This document shows, in pieces, positions 43,722 through 54,100 of a stretch of DNA of 64,000 nt. Location of the stretch: assembly GCF_034314165.1 (NCBI RefSeq), contig NZ_JAVIWK010000001.1, positions 4,541,001 to 4,605,000 of the forward strand, in the 5' to 3' direction. The first letter of the stretch is position 1. Each line of letters opens with the position of its first letter. Origin of the DNA: Pseudomonas sp. Bout1 (GTDB taxonomy: Bacteria > Pseudomonadota > Gammaproteobacteria > Pseudomonadales > Pseudomonadaceae). The notes under the pieces are model-generated. The model was not told the origin of the DNA and made no database searches. It saw only the letters and a list, made by a program, of their open reading frames with translations. The translations under genes and the position numbers were made by a program.

Positions 43722-45025
43722 GCCTGACGCTGCGCTGGCCGCGCACCCTGGCGGCGCAACTGTCGGTGATTTTCATCGTCAGCCTGTTGTGTGCCAATGC
43801 CCTGTCGTTCAGTGCGCAGTTCTATGAACGCTACATGAGTGCCAGGAGCGTGATGCTGGGCAACCTTGAGAACGACGTGTCGACCTCGATCGCGATCCTC
43901 GACCGCCTGCCCGCCGCCGAGCGCGCCAGTTGGCTGCCGCGCCTGGACCGCAACGCCTACCGCTACCTGTTGAACGCCGGCGAACCGGGCGAGCCGATGG
44001 CCAGCAACGACCTGCCGATGGCCGCGACATCAATTGCCGATGCCCTGGCTGAACATTATCCGCTGGCCTTTCGCGATATCCCGGGCCTGCAAAAACACTT
44101 TCAGGCACACCTGACCCTGGCCGATGGCAGCCCGATTACCATCGACGTGTATCCCAAGCCGATCCCGTTTGCATTCTGGCTGCCGGTGGTGCTGGTGCTG
44201 CAGTTGGTGGTGTTGCTGGTGTGCACAGGGGTTGCCGTGCGCATCGCAACCCGCCCGCTGACACGCCTGGCGCGGGCAGTGGAAACCCTCGACCCGAACG
44301 CCCACCCGACCCTGCTGGACGAGACCGGCCCGACCGAGGTGGCGCATGCGGCAGCGGCGTTCAATCAAATGCAGAAGCGGATTGCCGAATACCTCAAGGA
44401 GCGCATGCAGATCCTGGCGGCGATCTCCCATGACTTGCAAACCCCGATCACCCGCATGAAATTGCGTGCCGAGTTCATGGACGACTCGGTAGACCGGGAA
44501 AAACTCTGGAGCGACCTGGGGGAAATGGAGCACCTGGTGCGCGAGGGTGTGGCCTACGCCCGCAGTGTGCACGGGTCGACCGAGGCCAGTTGCCGGATCG
44601 ACCTGGATGCGTTTCTCGACAGCCTGGTGTTTGACTATCAAGACATGGACAAGCAGGTGAGCCTGGCCGGTAAAAGCGCGGTGGTGCTCGATACGCGGCC
44701 CCATGCCTTGCGCCGAGTGCTGGTGAACCTGGTGGACAACGCACTGAAGTTTGCCGGGGCTGCGCAACTGGAGGTGGGTCCTACGGTATCGGGAGACCTG
44801 TCGATCAAGGTGCTGGACCGTGGGCCAGGAATTGCCGCCGATGAGCTGGAGCGGGTGATGCAACCGTTTTATCGGGTAGAAAGTTCGCGTAACCGCGGGA
44901 CCGGCGGCACCGGTTTGGGGTTGGCGATTGCCCAGCAGTTGGCGGTGGCAATTGGCGGCTCGCTGACCCTGAGCAACCGCAATGGCGGCGGTTTGTGTGC
45001 CGAGGTCCGGGTAAGCCTGGGCTAA
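43718..45025 (+). CDS. Sensor histidine kinase
   Basis: 435 aa. Two membrane spans (LAAQLSVIFIVSLLCANALSF near residues 11-31 and FAFWLPVVLVLQLVVLLVCTG near 150-172) enclose a ~120-residue periplasmic sensor. A HAMP-like linker follows (RIATRPLTRLARAVETLDPN). H-box ISHDLQTPITR with His238, N-box LVNLVDNALKFAG, G boxes DRGPGIA and GTGGTGLGLAIAQQLA. It phosphorylates the upstream regulator. The stop overlaps the convergent Lrp gene stop by 4 bp (45022-45025), an unusually tight convergent arrangement. Confidence 0.93.
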   Translation: MSLTLRWPRTLAAQLSVIFIVSLLCANALSFSAQFYERYMSARSVMLGNLENDVSTSIAILDRLPAAERASWLPRLDRNAYRYLLNAGEPGEPMASNDLPMAATSIADALAEHYPLAFRDIPGLQKHFQAHLTLADGSPITIDVYPKPIPFAFWLPVVLVLQLVVLLVCTGVAVRIATRPLTRLARAVETLDPNAHPTLLDETGPTEVAHAAAAFNQMQKRIAEYLKERMQILAAISHDLQTPITRMKLRAEFMDDSVDREKLWSDLGEMEHLVREGVAYARSVHGSTEASCRIDLDAFLDSLVFDYQDMDKQVSLAGKSAVVLDTRPHALRRVLVNLVDNALKFAGAAQLEVGPTVSGDLSIKVLDRGPGIAADELERVMQPFYRVESSRNRGTGGTGLGLAIAQQLAVAIGGSLTLSNRNGGGLCAEVRVSLG

Positions 45026-45492
45026 CCCGGCAAAGGGATCACCCTCAACGGCCGAACCGACTTGTACGAGAAGCTCGAATAAATCTCCTTGACGCAGGGC
45101 AGGCTCTGCAACACCTCACGGGCAAACTCGCCAAACGACTCCAGGTCCTTGGCCACCACTTCCAACAGAAAATCGTAGCGCCCCGACACGTTATGACACG
45201 CCACTACCTCGGGAATCTCCAGCAGCCTTTGCTCAAAGGCCCTGGCAATTTCCCGGGAGTGGGTGTCCATCATGATGCTGACAAACGCGGTCACCCCATA
45301 CCCCAGCGCCTTGGGCGACAGGATCGCCTGATAACCGCCGATCACGCCGCTGTCTTCAAGGTTCTTCACCCGCCGCCAACACGGCGACGTGGTCAGCGAC
45401 ACCCGCTCCGCCAACTCTGCCACCGTCAACCGCGCATTACCCTGCAAAGCGTTTAAAAGCGCCTTGTCAGTCCGATCCAAATGAGTGGGCAT
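45022..45492 (-). CDS. mdeR: Lrp/AsnC regulator, MdeR-like
   Basis: 156 aa from ATG 45492 (MPTHLDRTDKALLNALQ), GAGG upstream; an ATG at 45528 would extend it by 12 residues. N-terminal HTH (RLTVAELAERVSLTTSPCWRRVKNLEDSGVI) and C-terminal RAM domain (TAFVSIMMDTHSREIARAFEQRLLEIPEVVACHNVSGRYDFLLEVVAKD). Divergent from methionine gamma-lyase with a 124-bp shared upstream region. In P. putida the Lrp-type MdeR controls mdeA in this configuration. Effector probably methionine. Confidence 0.84.
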   Translation of the reverse strand: MPTHLDRTDKALLNALQGNARLTVAELAERVSLTTSPCWRRVKNLEDSGVIGGYQAILSPKALGYGVTAFVSIMMDTHSREIARAFEQRLLEIPEVVACHNVSGRYDFLLEVVAKDLESFGEFAREVLQSLPCVKEIYSSFSYKSVRPLRVIPLPG

Positions 45493-45616
45493 ATCTTGCC
45501 TCAAACCATCGTTTTTATTGTTTTTCATCCCAATTTACCGGGTTTTCCCAGCAAATTATGGAACGTTAGGCCGCAGTTATAAGCATAGCATTGTAGGAAA
45601 TAAGGAGCGTCCGACC

Positions 45617-46861
45617 ATGAAAAATAAACACAATACGTTCGGCTTTTCCACCCGTGCTATCCATCACGGCTATGACCCCCAGGACCACCACGGCGCCCTC
45701 GTGCCGCCGATCTACCTGTCGGCGACCTTCGCCTTCCCCACCGCTGAATACGGCGCTGCCTGTTTTGCCGGTGAAGAGAGCGGGCACTTCTACACCCGCA
45801 TCTCCAACCCCACCCTGGCCCTGCTGGAATCGCGCATGGCGACCCTGGAAAACGGCGAAGCCGCGGTGGCTTTCAGCTCGGGCATGGGCGCAATTGCCGC
45901 GACGTTCTGGACCCTGCTGCGCCCCGGTGACGAAATCATCGTCAGCCAGACCCTCTACGGCTGCACCTTCGCCCTGCTGCACCACGGCATCGGTGAATTC
46001 GGCATCAAGGTGCGCCACGTCGACCTCACCGACCTTGACGCCCTGCGCGAGGTCATTACCCCGGCCACCCGCATGATCTACTTCGAAACCCCGGCCAACC
46101 CCAACCTGCAACTGGTGGACATCGCCGCCGTCGCCGAGATCGCCCACCGCCAACCCGGCATCACCGTGGTGGTCGACAACACTTACTGCACGCCCTACCT
46201 GCAACGCCCACTGGAAATGGGCGCCGACGTGGTGGTGCACTCGGCCACCAAATACCTCAGCGGCCATGGCGACATCACCGCCGGCATCGCCGTCAGCAGC
46301 CAGGCCCTGGCCCAGCGTATTCGCCTGCAAGGGCTCAAAGACCTGACCGGCGCGGTGATGTCCCCCCAGGATGCGGCCCTGCTGATGCGCGGGCTCAAGA
46401 CGCTGGCCCTGCGCATGGACCGCCATTGCAGCAACGCGCTGGCCATCGCCGAAGCCTTGCAGGCCCATCCCCTGGTGGAATGGGTGACCTACCCCGGCCT
46501 GCACTCCTTCCCCCAATACGACTTGGCCGCGCGGCAGATGAAGCAGTCTGGCGGCATGATCGCGTTTGAGCTTAAGGGCGGCATCGACACGGGCCGGCGC
46601 TTCATGAACGCCCTGAAGCTGTTCACCCGGGCGGTGAGCCTGGGAGATGCCGAGTCACTGGCCCAGCACCCGGCCAGCATGACCCACTCCACGTACACCC
46701 CGGAGCAACGCGCTCACCACGGGATTTCCGAGGGGCTGGTGCGGCTCTCGGCGGGCCTTGAGGACGTCGCGGACTTGTTGGCCGATGTTGCCCAGGCCCT
46801 GGACGCCTGCGCCATAAAACCAAAAGCCCGGGCGGCGCAACAAAACGTTCACCACGCTTGA
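45617..46861 (+). CDS. mdeA: L-methionine gamma-lyase
   Basis: 414 aa, TAAGGAGC before ATG 45617. Very like P. putida MdeA: FSTRAIHHGYDPQDHHGALVPPIY, GEESGHFYTRISNPTLALLE, LYGCTF with Cys116 (the residue that distinguishes methionine gamma-lyases from other Cys/Met PLP enzymes), PLP lysine Lys212 in SATKYLSGHGD, and SLGDAESLAQHPASMTHS. It cleaves methionine to methanethiol, 2-ketobutyrate and ammonia. The chain ends with a short Ala/Lys/Gln tail. P. putida has mdeB downstream; here mdeB is absent and a LuxR gene follows after a terminator-like hairpin. Confidence 0.94.
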   Translation: MKNKHNTFGFSTRAIHHGYDPQDHHGALVPPIYLSATFAFPTAEYGAACFAGEESGHFYTRISNPTLALLESRMATLENGEAAVAFSSGMGAIAATFWTLLRPGDEIIVSQTLYGCTFALLHHGIGEFGIKVRHVDLTDLDALREVITPATRMIYFETPANPNLQLVDIAAVAEIAHRQPGITVVVDNTYCTPYLQRPLEMGADVVVHSATKYLSGHGDITAGIAVSSQALAQRIRLQGLKDLTGAVMSPQDAALLMRGLKTLALRMDRHCSNALAIAEALQAHPLVEWVTYPGLHSFPQYDLAARQMKQSGGMIAFELKGGIDTGRRFMNALKLFTRAVSLGDAESLAQHPASMTHSTYTPEQRAHHGISEGLVRLSAGLEDVADLLADVAQALDACAIKPKARAAQQNVHHA

Positions 46862-46896
46862 AGTAAATTCACAACCAGGCGCGACGTTTACCAATA

Positions 46897-46918
46897 GCCC
46901 GGCCTTCAAAGGCCGGGC
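46897..46918 (+). terminator. Hairpin terminator after mdeA
   Basis: GCCCGGCC (46897-46904) pairs with GGCCGGGC (46911-46918), TTCAAA loop, 36 bp after the mdeA stop. Followed by GTTGT, a weak T-rich tail. Confidence 0.65.
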
Positions 46919-47046
46919 GTTGTCCGTTGCGCCCTGCACTGCAAAAAATTTGATCCATTCATTGGCCCGTTTGCGAAAGGCTGTACTAGCATACGAGGCG
47001 GCAGTCATGGATATCACTGCCGAGCACGCCGCCCTCATTGAAACTC

Positions 47047-47739
47047 ATGGATGAAATGATGAACTCACACCTGTTCCCCCACATTGGCAAAGTCATTGCC
47101 AGCACTGGCAGCCGGCACTTCCCGCGCATGCTGCACGACCTGATCCTCACCCAACTGGCGGTCGACGCCACGCACATCACTCAAATGCCCGTGAGTTCAC
47201 TGCGCAAGGCCGGCAGTTCGCGAATGCCCGGCATCAGCCCGGTTTACACCGACGCCGTGCCTGGACTGGACGAGGCCCAGGCCGCCGCCCAACTGCACCT
47301 GACCCGGCGCAAGAATGACGTCAGCTACGTGCTGTCGGTGTATCGCTCCAACCCTTCGCAGAGCTTTTCGCAGCAGGAACGGATCATCCTGCAAGACTTC
47401 TCTTCGTTGCTGTTGCCGATGGTTGAAAAACACATCAGCGCCCTGCAACCCGGCAGCCAGGGCAATGCAGTGCCGCAGCCCGGCATCGACACCCTGCGCC
47501 AACGCTTTGAAGATCGCCTCGCCCAATCGGAATTGGCGCTGTCCAGCCGTGAGCTGGAAGTGTGCGTGGGGTTGCTGGCCGGGCGTACCGCGCCGGAACT
47601 GGCCGAGCAGTTGGCATTGAAGGTCAACACCATCGAGAGCTACCTCAAGCGGGCAGCGATCAAGATGGGCATCAGCGGCCGGCATTCGTTGATGCGCTGG
47701 ATGTATTCCACGGAAGAAAGCACCGCCACAACGCTCTAA
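47047..47739 (+). CDS. LuxR-type regulator of the lipopeptide cluster
   Basis: 230 aa from ATG 47047; ATGs at 47056 and 47059 are also possible and ribosome sites are weak. The C-terminal LuxR HTH is clear: LSSRELEVCVGLLAGRTAPELAEQLALKVNTIESYLKRAAIKMGISGRHSLMRWM. The N-terminal ~160 residues do not show the autoinducer-binding residues of LuxR/LasR, as in the LuxR-type regulators flanking cyclic lipopeptide genes. It sits beyond macB in opposite orientation, the position of the downstream LuxR gene (viscBCR-like) in viscosin-type clusters. A role in activating lipopeptide genes is inferred from that position. Confidence 0.82.
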   Translation: MDEMMNSHLFPHIGKVIASTGSRHFPRMLHDLILTQLAVDATHITQMPVSSLRKAGSSRMPGISPVYTDAVPGLDEAQAAAQLHLTRRKNDVSYVLSVYRSNPSQSFSQQERIILQDFSSLLLPMVEKHISALQPGSQGNAVPQPGIDTLRQRFEDRLAQSELALSSRELEVCVGLLAGRTAPELAEQLALKVNTIESYLKRAAIKMGISGRHSLMRWMYSTEESTATTL

Positions 47740-47752
47740 AAAACCCACTTGC

Positions 47753-47842
47753 CGTAGCAGCTGTCGAGCCTTGGCGAGGCTGCGTCAGCGGTGTATCAGA
47801 CACACCGCTGACGCAGCCTCGCCAAGGCTCGACAGCTGCTAC
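47753..47842. repeat. REP-type inverted repeat, CGTAGCAGCTGTCGAGCC family
   Basis: CGTAGCAGCTGTCGAGCCTT (47753) pairs almost perfectly with AAGGCTCGACAGCTGCTACG (ending 47842); GGCGAGGCTGCGTCAGCG pairs with CGCTGACGCAGCCTCGCC. It separates the convergent luxR and macB stops and can act as a shared terminator. Second copy of the family seen at 5161. Confidence 0.88.
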
Positions 47843-47855
47843 GTGTCATAACGGG

Positions 47856-49814
47856 TTAATCCCGCGCCAGGGCTTCAATCGGATCCAGCCGCGCCGCATT
47901 CCTCGCTGGCACAAACCCGAACACAATCCCGATCAACGTCGAACACGCAAACGCGGTCACCACCGACCCCAGGGAAAACACCATTTCCCACTCCTTCACA
48001 AACAACGAAAACAGATAGCCGATGGCGAACGACAGCGAGATGCCGATCATTCCGCCAATCAGGCAGACCATCACCGCCTCCACCAGGAACTGCTGGCGAA
48101 TGTCCGACTGCCGCGCGCCCACCGCCATGCGTATCCCGATTTCACGGGTGCGTTCAGTCACCGACACCAGCATGATGTTCATCACCCCGATGCCCCCTAC
48201 CAACAACGAAATCACCGCAATCAACGACAGCAGCAACGCCAGGGAACGGCTGGTTTTCTGCACCGTCTGCATGATGCTGTCGAGGTTGTTGGTAAAAAAA
48301 TCCTTGGTGCCGTGGCGTTGCAACATCAGCCTGGTGACGTTCTCTTCCACCACCTTGCTCGGCTGCCCGTCCTTGATACGCACGGTGATGCTGTCGAGGT
48401 GGCGCTGGCCCAACAGCCGCCCGGCCGCTGTCTCATAAGGCACCCACACGTTCAAGGCCTTGCTGGCGGCGAACATGTTTTTATTGTCGGCCGTCACCCC
48501 AATTACCGTGCACGGCAGGCTGCCGACCAGGATCACTTGGCCCAGCGGGTCCACACCGGGGCCAAACAACCGATGGCGCGCGTTGTGGTCGATCACCACC
48601 ACCTGCGCCTGGCGCCGGGCGTCGCTCTCGCTGAAGGTAATCCCGGCTTCGAGCTTCAAGCCCTTGACCTGGAAATAACGGTCGCTGACGCCATTGACCT
48701 GGGCGTCCAGGTCGATGTTGCCGTAGCGCAGCAACAGGTTGCGCCCCACCACCGGCGTGGCGCTGTCCACGTAATACAGCTGGTTCAGCGCCTCCACGTC
48801 CGATGGCAACAGGGTCTCGATGGCCGACGCGCGGCTGTCTCCGAAGCTCTTGCCGGGAAAGATATCGATGGTGTTGCTGCCGATGGCCTGGATGTCCTTG
48901 AGCACATAACGCTTGGCGCCTTCGCCGATGGCCGAGATCGACACCACCGAGGTGATGCCGATGACGATGCCGAGCATGGTCAGCAAGGTTCGCATGCGAT
49001 GGGAAATCAGCGCGACCCAGGCCATGTTGAAGGCCTCCTTGAACAACCCAAGGCTGGCCACCAACTTGCGCGCACCACTGCGCCTGGGCTCAATGGGCGC
49101 TTCGTTGGGCAGGTCGAGGCCGACGCTTTGATTGGCGCGATCACTGACAATCTCGCCATCGCGTACCTCAATGATCCGCTGGGCATTGGCCGCGACTTTC
49201 GGATCGTGGGTGACGATGATCACCGTGTGCCCGACGGCGTGCAGCTCGGCCAGGATGCGCATTACTTCCTTGCCGCTGTGAGTGTCGAGGGCGCCGGTGG
49301 GCTCGTCGGCGAGGATTACTTCGCCGCCGTTCATCAAGGCCCGGGCGATACTCACCCGCTGCTGCTGGCCGCCGGACAACTGGCTCGGGCGATGGCTCAA
49401 GTGCCCCGACAAACCCAGGCGTGCCAGCAAGTCTGCGGCGCGGCTATGCCGGGCGGTTTGCGGCGTACCGGCATAAATCGCCGGCATTTCCACGTTGTGC
49501 AACGCGCTCAAATGCGCCAGCAGGTGGTAACGCTGGAAGATAAACCCGAAGTAGTCGCGGCGCAGTTCCGCCAGTTGTTCATCACCCAGGGTGCGAGTTT
49601 CGATGCCATTGATCTTGTAGCTGCCGGCGGTGGCGTAATCGAGGCCACCGAGGATGTTCATCAAGGTGGATTTACCCGAGCCCGAGGCCCCGGTAATCGC
49701 GACCATTTCCCCGGCATGGATGGTCAGGTCGATGCCCTTTAGGGCAATGAATTCGCGGTCACCGGCCATGAAACTGCGCACGATGCCTTTCAGCTCCAGC
49801 AGTGGCTGACTCAT
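47856..49814 (-). CDS. macB: MacB-type ABC exporter (ATPase-permease) for the lipopeptide
   Basis: 652 aa from ATG 49814 ([15 protein letters not shown]); a GTG one codon upstream also exists. N-terminal ATPase: Walker [10 protein letters not shown], signature [15 protein letters not shown], Walker [13 protein letters not shown]. Then a four-span MacB permease: span near [22 protein letters not shown], large periplasmic domain, and three C-terminal spans with [24 protein letters not shown]. With MacA (3 bp upstream) it forms a tripartite pump using an outer-membrane channel encoded elsewhere. Placement directly after the synthetase genes is that of lipopeptide exporters in viscosin/massetolide clusters. 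Confidence 0.93.
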   Translation of the reverse strand: MSQPLLELKGIVRSFMAGDREFIALKGIDLTIHAGEMVAITGASGSGKSTLMNILGGLDYATAGSYKINGIETRTLGDEQLAELRRDYFGFIFQRYHLLAHLSALHNVEMPAIYAGTPQTARHSRAADLLARLGLSGHLSHRPSQLSGGQQQRVSIARALMNGGEVILADEPTGALDTHSGKEVMRILAELHAVGHTVIIVTHDPKVAANAQRIIEVRDGEIVSDRANQSVGLDLPNEAPIEPRRSGARKLVASLGLFKEAFNMAWVALISHRMRTLLTMLGIVIGITSVVSISAIGEGAKRYVLKDIQAIGSNTIDIFPGKSFGDSRASAIETLLPSDVEALNQLYYVDSATPVVGRNLLLRYGNIDLDAQVNGVSDRYFQVKGLKLEAGITFSESDARRQAQVVVIDHNARHRLFGPGVDPLGQVILVGSLPCTVIGVTADNKNMFAASKALNVWVPYETAAGRLLGQRHLDSITVRIKDGQPSKVVEENVTRLMLQRHGTKDFFTNNLDSIMQTVQKTSRSLALLLSLIAVISLLVGGIGVMNIMLVSVTERTREIGIRMAVGARQSDIRQQFLVEAVMVCLIGGMIGISLSFAIGYLFSLFVKEWEMVFSLGSVVTAFACSTLIGIVFGFVPARNAARLDPIEALARD

Positions 49815-49817
49815 CAC

Positions 49818-50969
49818 TCAGCCCCCCGCCACGGCGGGCGATGGGTCGCCGATCACCACCTTGTCGCCTTCGGCCAGGCCAGCGAGGATCTGCACCTTGA
49901 CGTTGTTATTGATACCGGTCTGCACTGGCCGCGTGTTGGCCTTGCCCTTGGCGTCCAGCACCCGCACCGGGAAGCTGCCGTCGGCATTGCGCGGGCCGAG
50001 TGCGGCCACCGGCACGGTCAACGCGGCCTTGGCGGTGTCGAGCACGATCCGCACTTGTGCGGTCATGGCGATGCGCAGGCGGTGGTCGGGGTTGGGCACG
50101 TCAAAGAGGGCGTTATAGAACACCGCGGTGTTTTGCTTTGGGGTGCCGGCGGTCTGGGTTTCGAGAAAGTTTTGCGGGGCCGGTTCGGTGCCACGCAGTT
50201 TGGCGTAGTAGCGCTTGTCGGCCTCGCCGAGGATGGTGAAGTACACCTGCTGGCCGGGGCTGATATGGATCACGTCAGCCTCGGAGACCTGGGCCTTGAC
50301 GGTCATGGTGTCCAGGTCTGCCAGCTTGAGCAGCACCGGTGCCAATTGGCTGGCGATCACCGTCTGGCCTTCCTGGGTGACGATGCCCACTACATCGCCG
50401 TCGATGGGCGCGACGATGCGGGTGTAGGCCAGGTTGATCTTGGCGGTGTCGATCTGGATGTGGGCGCTTTTGATCTGTGCGTCGAGGGACATCAGGTTGG
50501 CGCGTTGGACTTCGTAGTTGGATTCGGCGGTTTCAAAGTCCTGGCGGGACACCGATTCGTCCTCTTGCAGGCCTTGATAGCGTTGGTAGACGGACTTTGT
50601 TTCCTTGAGCTGTGCGGCGGTGGCGCGGCGTTGGGCCTTGAGGTTTTCTTCATCGACCTCGGCTTTGCGCAGGGTGTTTTGCAGGATCAACGGGTCGATT
50701 TCGGCGAGCCATTGGCCCTTTTTGACCTTATCGCCGACCTTTACCTTCAGGGACTTGAGTTGGCCGGAGACTTGGGCGCCGACGTCGACCTGCTTGACGC
50801 CTTCGAGCAGGCCGGTGGCCAGGACCGCGTTTTCAATGTCACCGCGTTCGGCGGTGGCGGTCAAGTATTGCGGCGCGTCTGCGGGTGCCTGCACGGTGTA
50901 GATGATCAGGGCGGCGGCGATTGCCAGGGCCAGGGCCATTCCTGTTTTGCGAAGCTTTGACTTTTCCAT
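49818..50969 (-). CDS. macA: MacA-type periplasmic adaptor
   Basis: 383 aa. N-terminal membrane anchor (GMALALAIAAALIIYTVQAP). Lipoyl/barrel-sandwich halves (VDVGAQVSGQLKSLKVKVGDKVKKGQWLAEID, then NLAYTRIVAPIDGDVVGIVTQEGQTV) flank a long helical hairpin (residues ~95-165). C-terminal beta-barrel and membrane-proximal domain end VIGDPSPAVAGG. It links MacB to a TolC-type channel. It lies downstream of the NRPS gene on the same strand, separated by the repeat element at 51016-51178. Confidence 0.93.
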   Translation of the reverse strand: MEKSKLRKTGMALALAIAAALIIYTVQAPADAPQYLTATAERGDIENAVLATGLLEGVKQVDVGAQVSGQLKSLKVKVGDKVKKGQWLAEIDPLILQNTLRKAEVDEENLKAQRRATAAQLKETKSVYQRYQGLQEDESVSRQDFETAESNYEVQRANLMSLDAQIKSAHIQIDTAKINLAYTRIVAPIDGDVVGIVTQEGQTVIASQLAPVLLKLADLDTMTVKAQVSEADVIHISPGQQVYFTILGEADKRYYAKLRGTEPAPQNFLETQTAGTPKQNTAVFYNALFDVPNPDHRLRIAMTAQVRIVLDTAKAALTVPVAALGPRNADGSFPVRVLDAKGKANTRPVQTGINNNVKVQILAGLAEGDKVVIGDPSPAVAGG

Positions 50970-51015
50970 AAGTGACCACAGAAGACGTTGAAGTTGGTCC
51001 GGCTTTTGGCTCGGA

Positions 51016-51178
51016 GTACATATCCATTTTTTGGTAACGGCTGATATTGATTCTGCTTTTACAGAGGCTCACTTTTGAACAGCGCAAAAGTAAGCAAAAC
51101 GCTCTTGCCCCACCACCCAGGTGACCCGCTGTAAGAGCGGAACCATAAGCCGCCGTTACCGCAGCAACGGATATGTAC
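51016..51178. repeat. Copy of the TATCCGTT-ended repeat element between NRPS and macA
   Basis: Left end GTACATATCCATTTTTTGG and right end CCGCAGCAACGGATATGTAC form a terminal inverted repeat of about 27 bp. The interior keeps TCACTTTTGAACAGCGCAAA, AGTAAGCAAAACGCTCTTG and CCCCACCACC, as in the arms at 1620-1680. The right end is 2 bp from the NRPS stop at 51181. It may moderate read-through from the synthetase into macAB. Confidence 0.75.
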
Positions 51179-51180
51179 CC

Positions 51181-54100
51181 TCACAAAACCCGCTCCCCAG
51201 CAAAAATCCCATCCCCCCACCAAGCCGCCAAACTCAACACATTCGGCGCCTTGAGCAACGAAAAATGATTCCCCGGCCCGTACCAGACCTCCAACGACCC
51301 GGTGCACCCGCGCCACCCCTCGACCATCAACCCCTGCTCCCGCTGATTCCCCGCCACATCCAGCGTCGGATCCTGCGCCAACACCAACCGCACAACCCCC
51401 TCATACCGCCGAACAGGCCGATAAATCGTGCGCAACGCCGACGCATAAGTGCGCGCCGGCCCATCCATCGCACCCACCAACGACCGCGCAGGCAACAGCC
51501 CAACCCCCACCATCCCCACATGCAACAACCGCCGCTGCTCCACCTCATCGCACCCGGCAAAACCCACCGCATCAATCCCAAGCGACTTACCCGAAGCCAC
51601 CTGCATCGATTCCACCAACCGCAACAACGCCCCGGTCGTGGTATAGGGCCGGCCCACCACCCCATTCCCCCCGGGCGCCTCGCTGTCGATCAACGTCAAC
51701 GACGCCACCTCACGCCCCAGAGCCTGCAACCGCGTGGCCATCTCAAACACCACCCAGCCACCAAACGAATGCCCCACCAGATGCACCGGCCCCAAAGGAC
51801 ACTCCTGCTCCAACGCCTGCAAATAACAGCACGCCGCCGCCTCGACCTGACTGTGCGGCACCGCCTCCCCATCCAGCCCACGCGGCTGCAACCCAAAGAT
51901 CGGCCAGTCGCGGCCCAGCGCTTCAGCGAGCCCCACAAACCCGGTCACGCTATCCCCCGCCCCCGGCACACAGAAGACCGGCGCATGCCCGGCACGGCCA
52001 CTCTGGATCCGCAGCAACGGCTGATGCACCGCCACATCCGGCGCCTCACTCAATGCCAATGCATCACCCAGCGCCTGCCCCAGCGCCTGGATATGCGGCG
52101 CCTGCATCATGCTCTGGTGATCCCCCGGCACTTCAATACGGCGCAATTGCCCCACGGCCAGTGCCGCATCCCAACCCAGGTCCAGGCTGCGCCGCGACAG
52201 CTGCGTCGGCCGCTGTGCGGCGCTGAACAAGTGCACCGCCAGCGGCATCGGGAACAGGCTGTAATGCGCCAATGCATGCCCGTGCCCGACTTCCCGCTCG
52301 ATAAAACTCAACAGGTCCGCGTCCGTTGCCGCCGCCATCTGCGCGTACAACAAATGCCGATCGCGGCAGCGTTGCAGCACGCCAGCAAAGTCCAGCTGCC
52401 CAACCTGCGTTTCCAGTTGCCCAAGGCTTGCCAACTCATCCACACCTCCCTGTGCGTTCCAATACGCCGTGCACTGCAACAGCAAATGCCGCTTGAGGGC
52501 GTCCGGCCCGGCCCAGCGCGCCTTGCCCTGGTCGGTCAGGCGCGGCACGTAGCTGTCGATCAACCCGAGGAACGCCACCGGCTCATCCAACCCCTGCAGC
52601 TGCATCGACACTTCATAAGCCAACACCCCACCAAACGACCAACCCGCCAACCGATACGGCCCATGGGGTTGCACCGACCGAATGATCCCCACCAGCCGCG
52701 CCGCCAGGCCTTCCATGGTCTGCAGCTGCGCCTCACCAAGAGGCGCGCCGGGCAAGCCATAGATCGGGTAGTCTCCCGGCAGGTGCCGGCCCAACGCCGG
52801 AAAATACACGTCCATGCCGCTGAACTCGTGCACCAGAAACAACGGCGGTTGGCTACCGCCGGAACGTACGGTGATCAGCGAGCTGTTGTCCTCGCGCGCC
52901 GTACGCTGGCCGAGCATCGCGGCCACCGAAGCCACGCTGGCATGCTGGAACAGCTCCGCGAGCGATACCGCAAGCCCCGCTTCTTCCATCAGGTTGACCA
53001 GCCGGATCGCCAACAACGAATGCCCGCCCAGTTCAAAGAAACTGTCATGCCGACCGACCTGCTCCAGCCTCAACACCTCGCACCAGAGGCGGGCCAGGGT
53101 CTGTTCCAGCTCGTTCGCCGGCGCCTCGAACCCACGGCTTGCCAGCGCCTCCAGCGTGGGCACCGGCAGGGCCTTGCGGTCGATTTTGCCGTTGGCCGTC
53201 AGCGGCATTTTTTCCAGCGGCACATAGGCCGACGGCACCATGTAGTCCGGCAGGTGCCGCAGCAGGTGGCCGCGCAGCACATCGATGGCGAGCGGTTCGC
53301 CGCAGTAGTACGCCACCAGGCGCTTGTCCCCCGGCACATCCTCCCGCGCCAGCACCACCACCTCCTTGATCCCGGCACAGGTCGCCAGGCTCGCCTCGAT
53401 TTCGCCCAGCTCGATGCGAAAGCCGCGAATCTTCACCTGGTCGTCATTACGCCCAATGCACTCCAGCAGCCCGTCCGCCGACCAGCGCCCGAGGTCGCCG
53501 GTGCGGTACAACACACCCTCGCCAAACGGATCGTCGACAAACTTCTCGGCCGTCAGCCCTGGCCGGTTCAGATACCCCTTGGCCACGCCGTGCCCGCCAA
53601 TGCAGATCTCCCCGACCACGCCCAGCGGCACCGGCTGCAAGTACGCATCCAGCAGGTAGATTTGCGTGTTGGAAATCGGCCGGCCGATGGGCACGCTTTC
53701 GGCATCGGCGGCAATGGTTTGCACTTCATATGTAGTCGCGTAAGTCGTGGTTTCAGTCGGGCCGTAGCAGTGCACCAACCGCAGCGCGGGCGCCTGGGCC
53801 AGCAGGCTGCGAAACGCCGCCGGGTCCGCTCGCTCGCCGCCGCACAACAGGATGCGCAGCCCGGCCAACGCGTCGGGAATCAACTGCACGTACTGATTGA
53901 AAAGCGCAGTGGTGACAAACAGGATCGTCGCCCCGCCCGCCTTCAGTGCCCGCCCGAACGCGCCCGAGTCGAGCACAGTGGCATGGTCGGTCACCCACAC
54001 CTGGCCGCCGTTGAGCAAAGGGCCCCACACGTCCATGGTGCTCGCATCGAACGCCGGGTTGGAGGCGAATGCCACGCGGTCATGGGCAGTGAAATCGGCG

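Noticed and set aside
47047..47739. Quorum-sensing LuxR/LuxI-type receptor
   Set aside because: No autoinducer-binding residues visible in the N-terminal half and no luxI gene nearby.
47562..49742. 726-codon open frame antisense to macB
   Set aside because: macB has every ABC and permease motif; the opposite frame is low-complexity His/Gln/Arg-rich.
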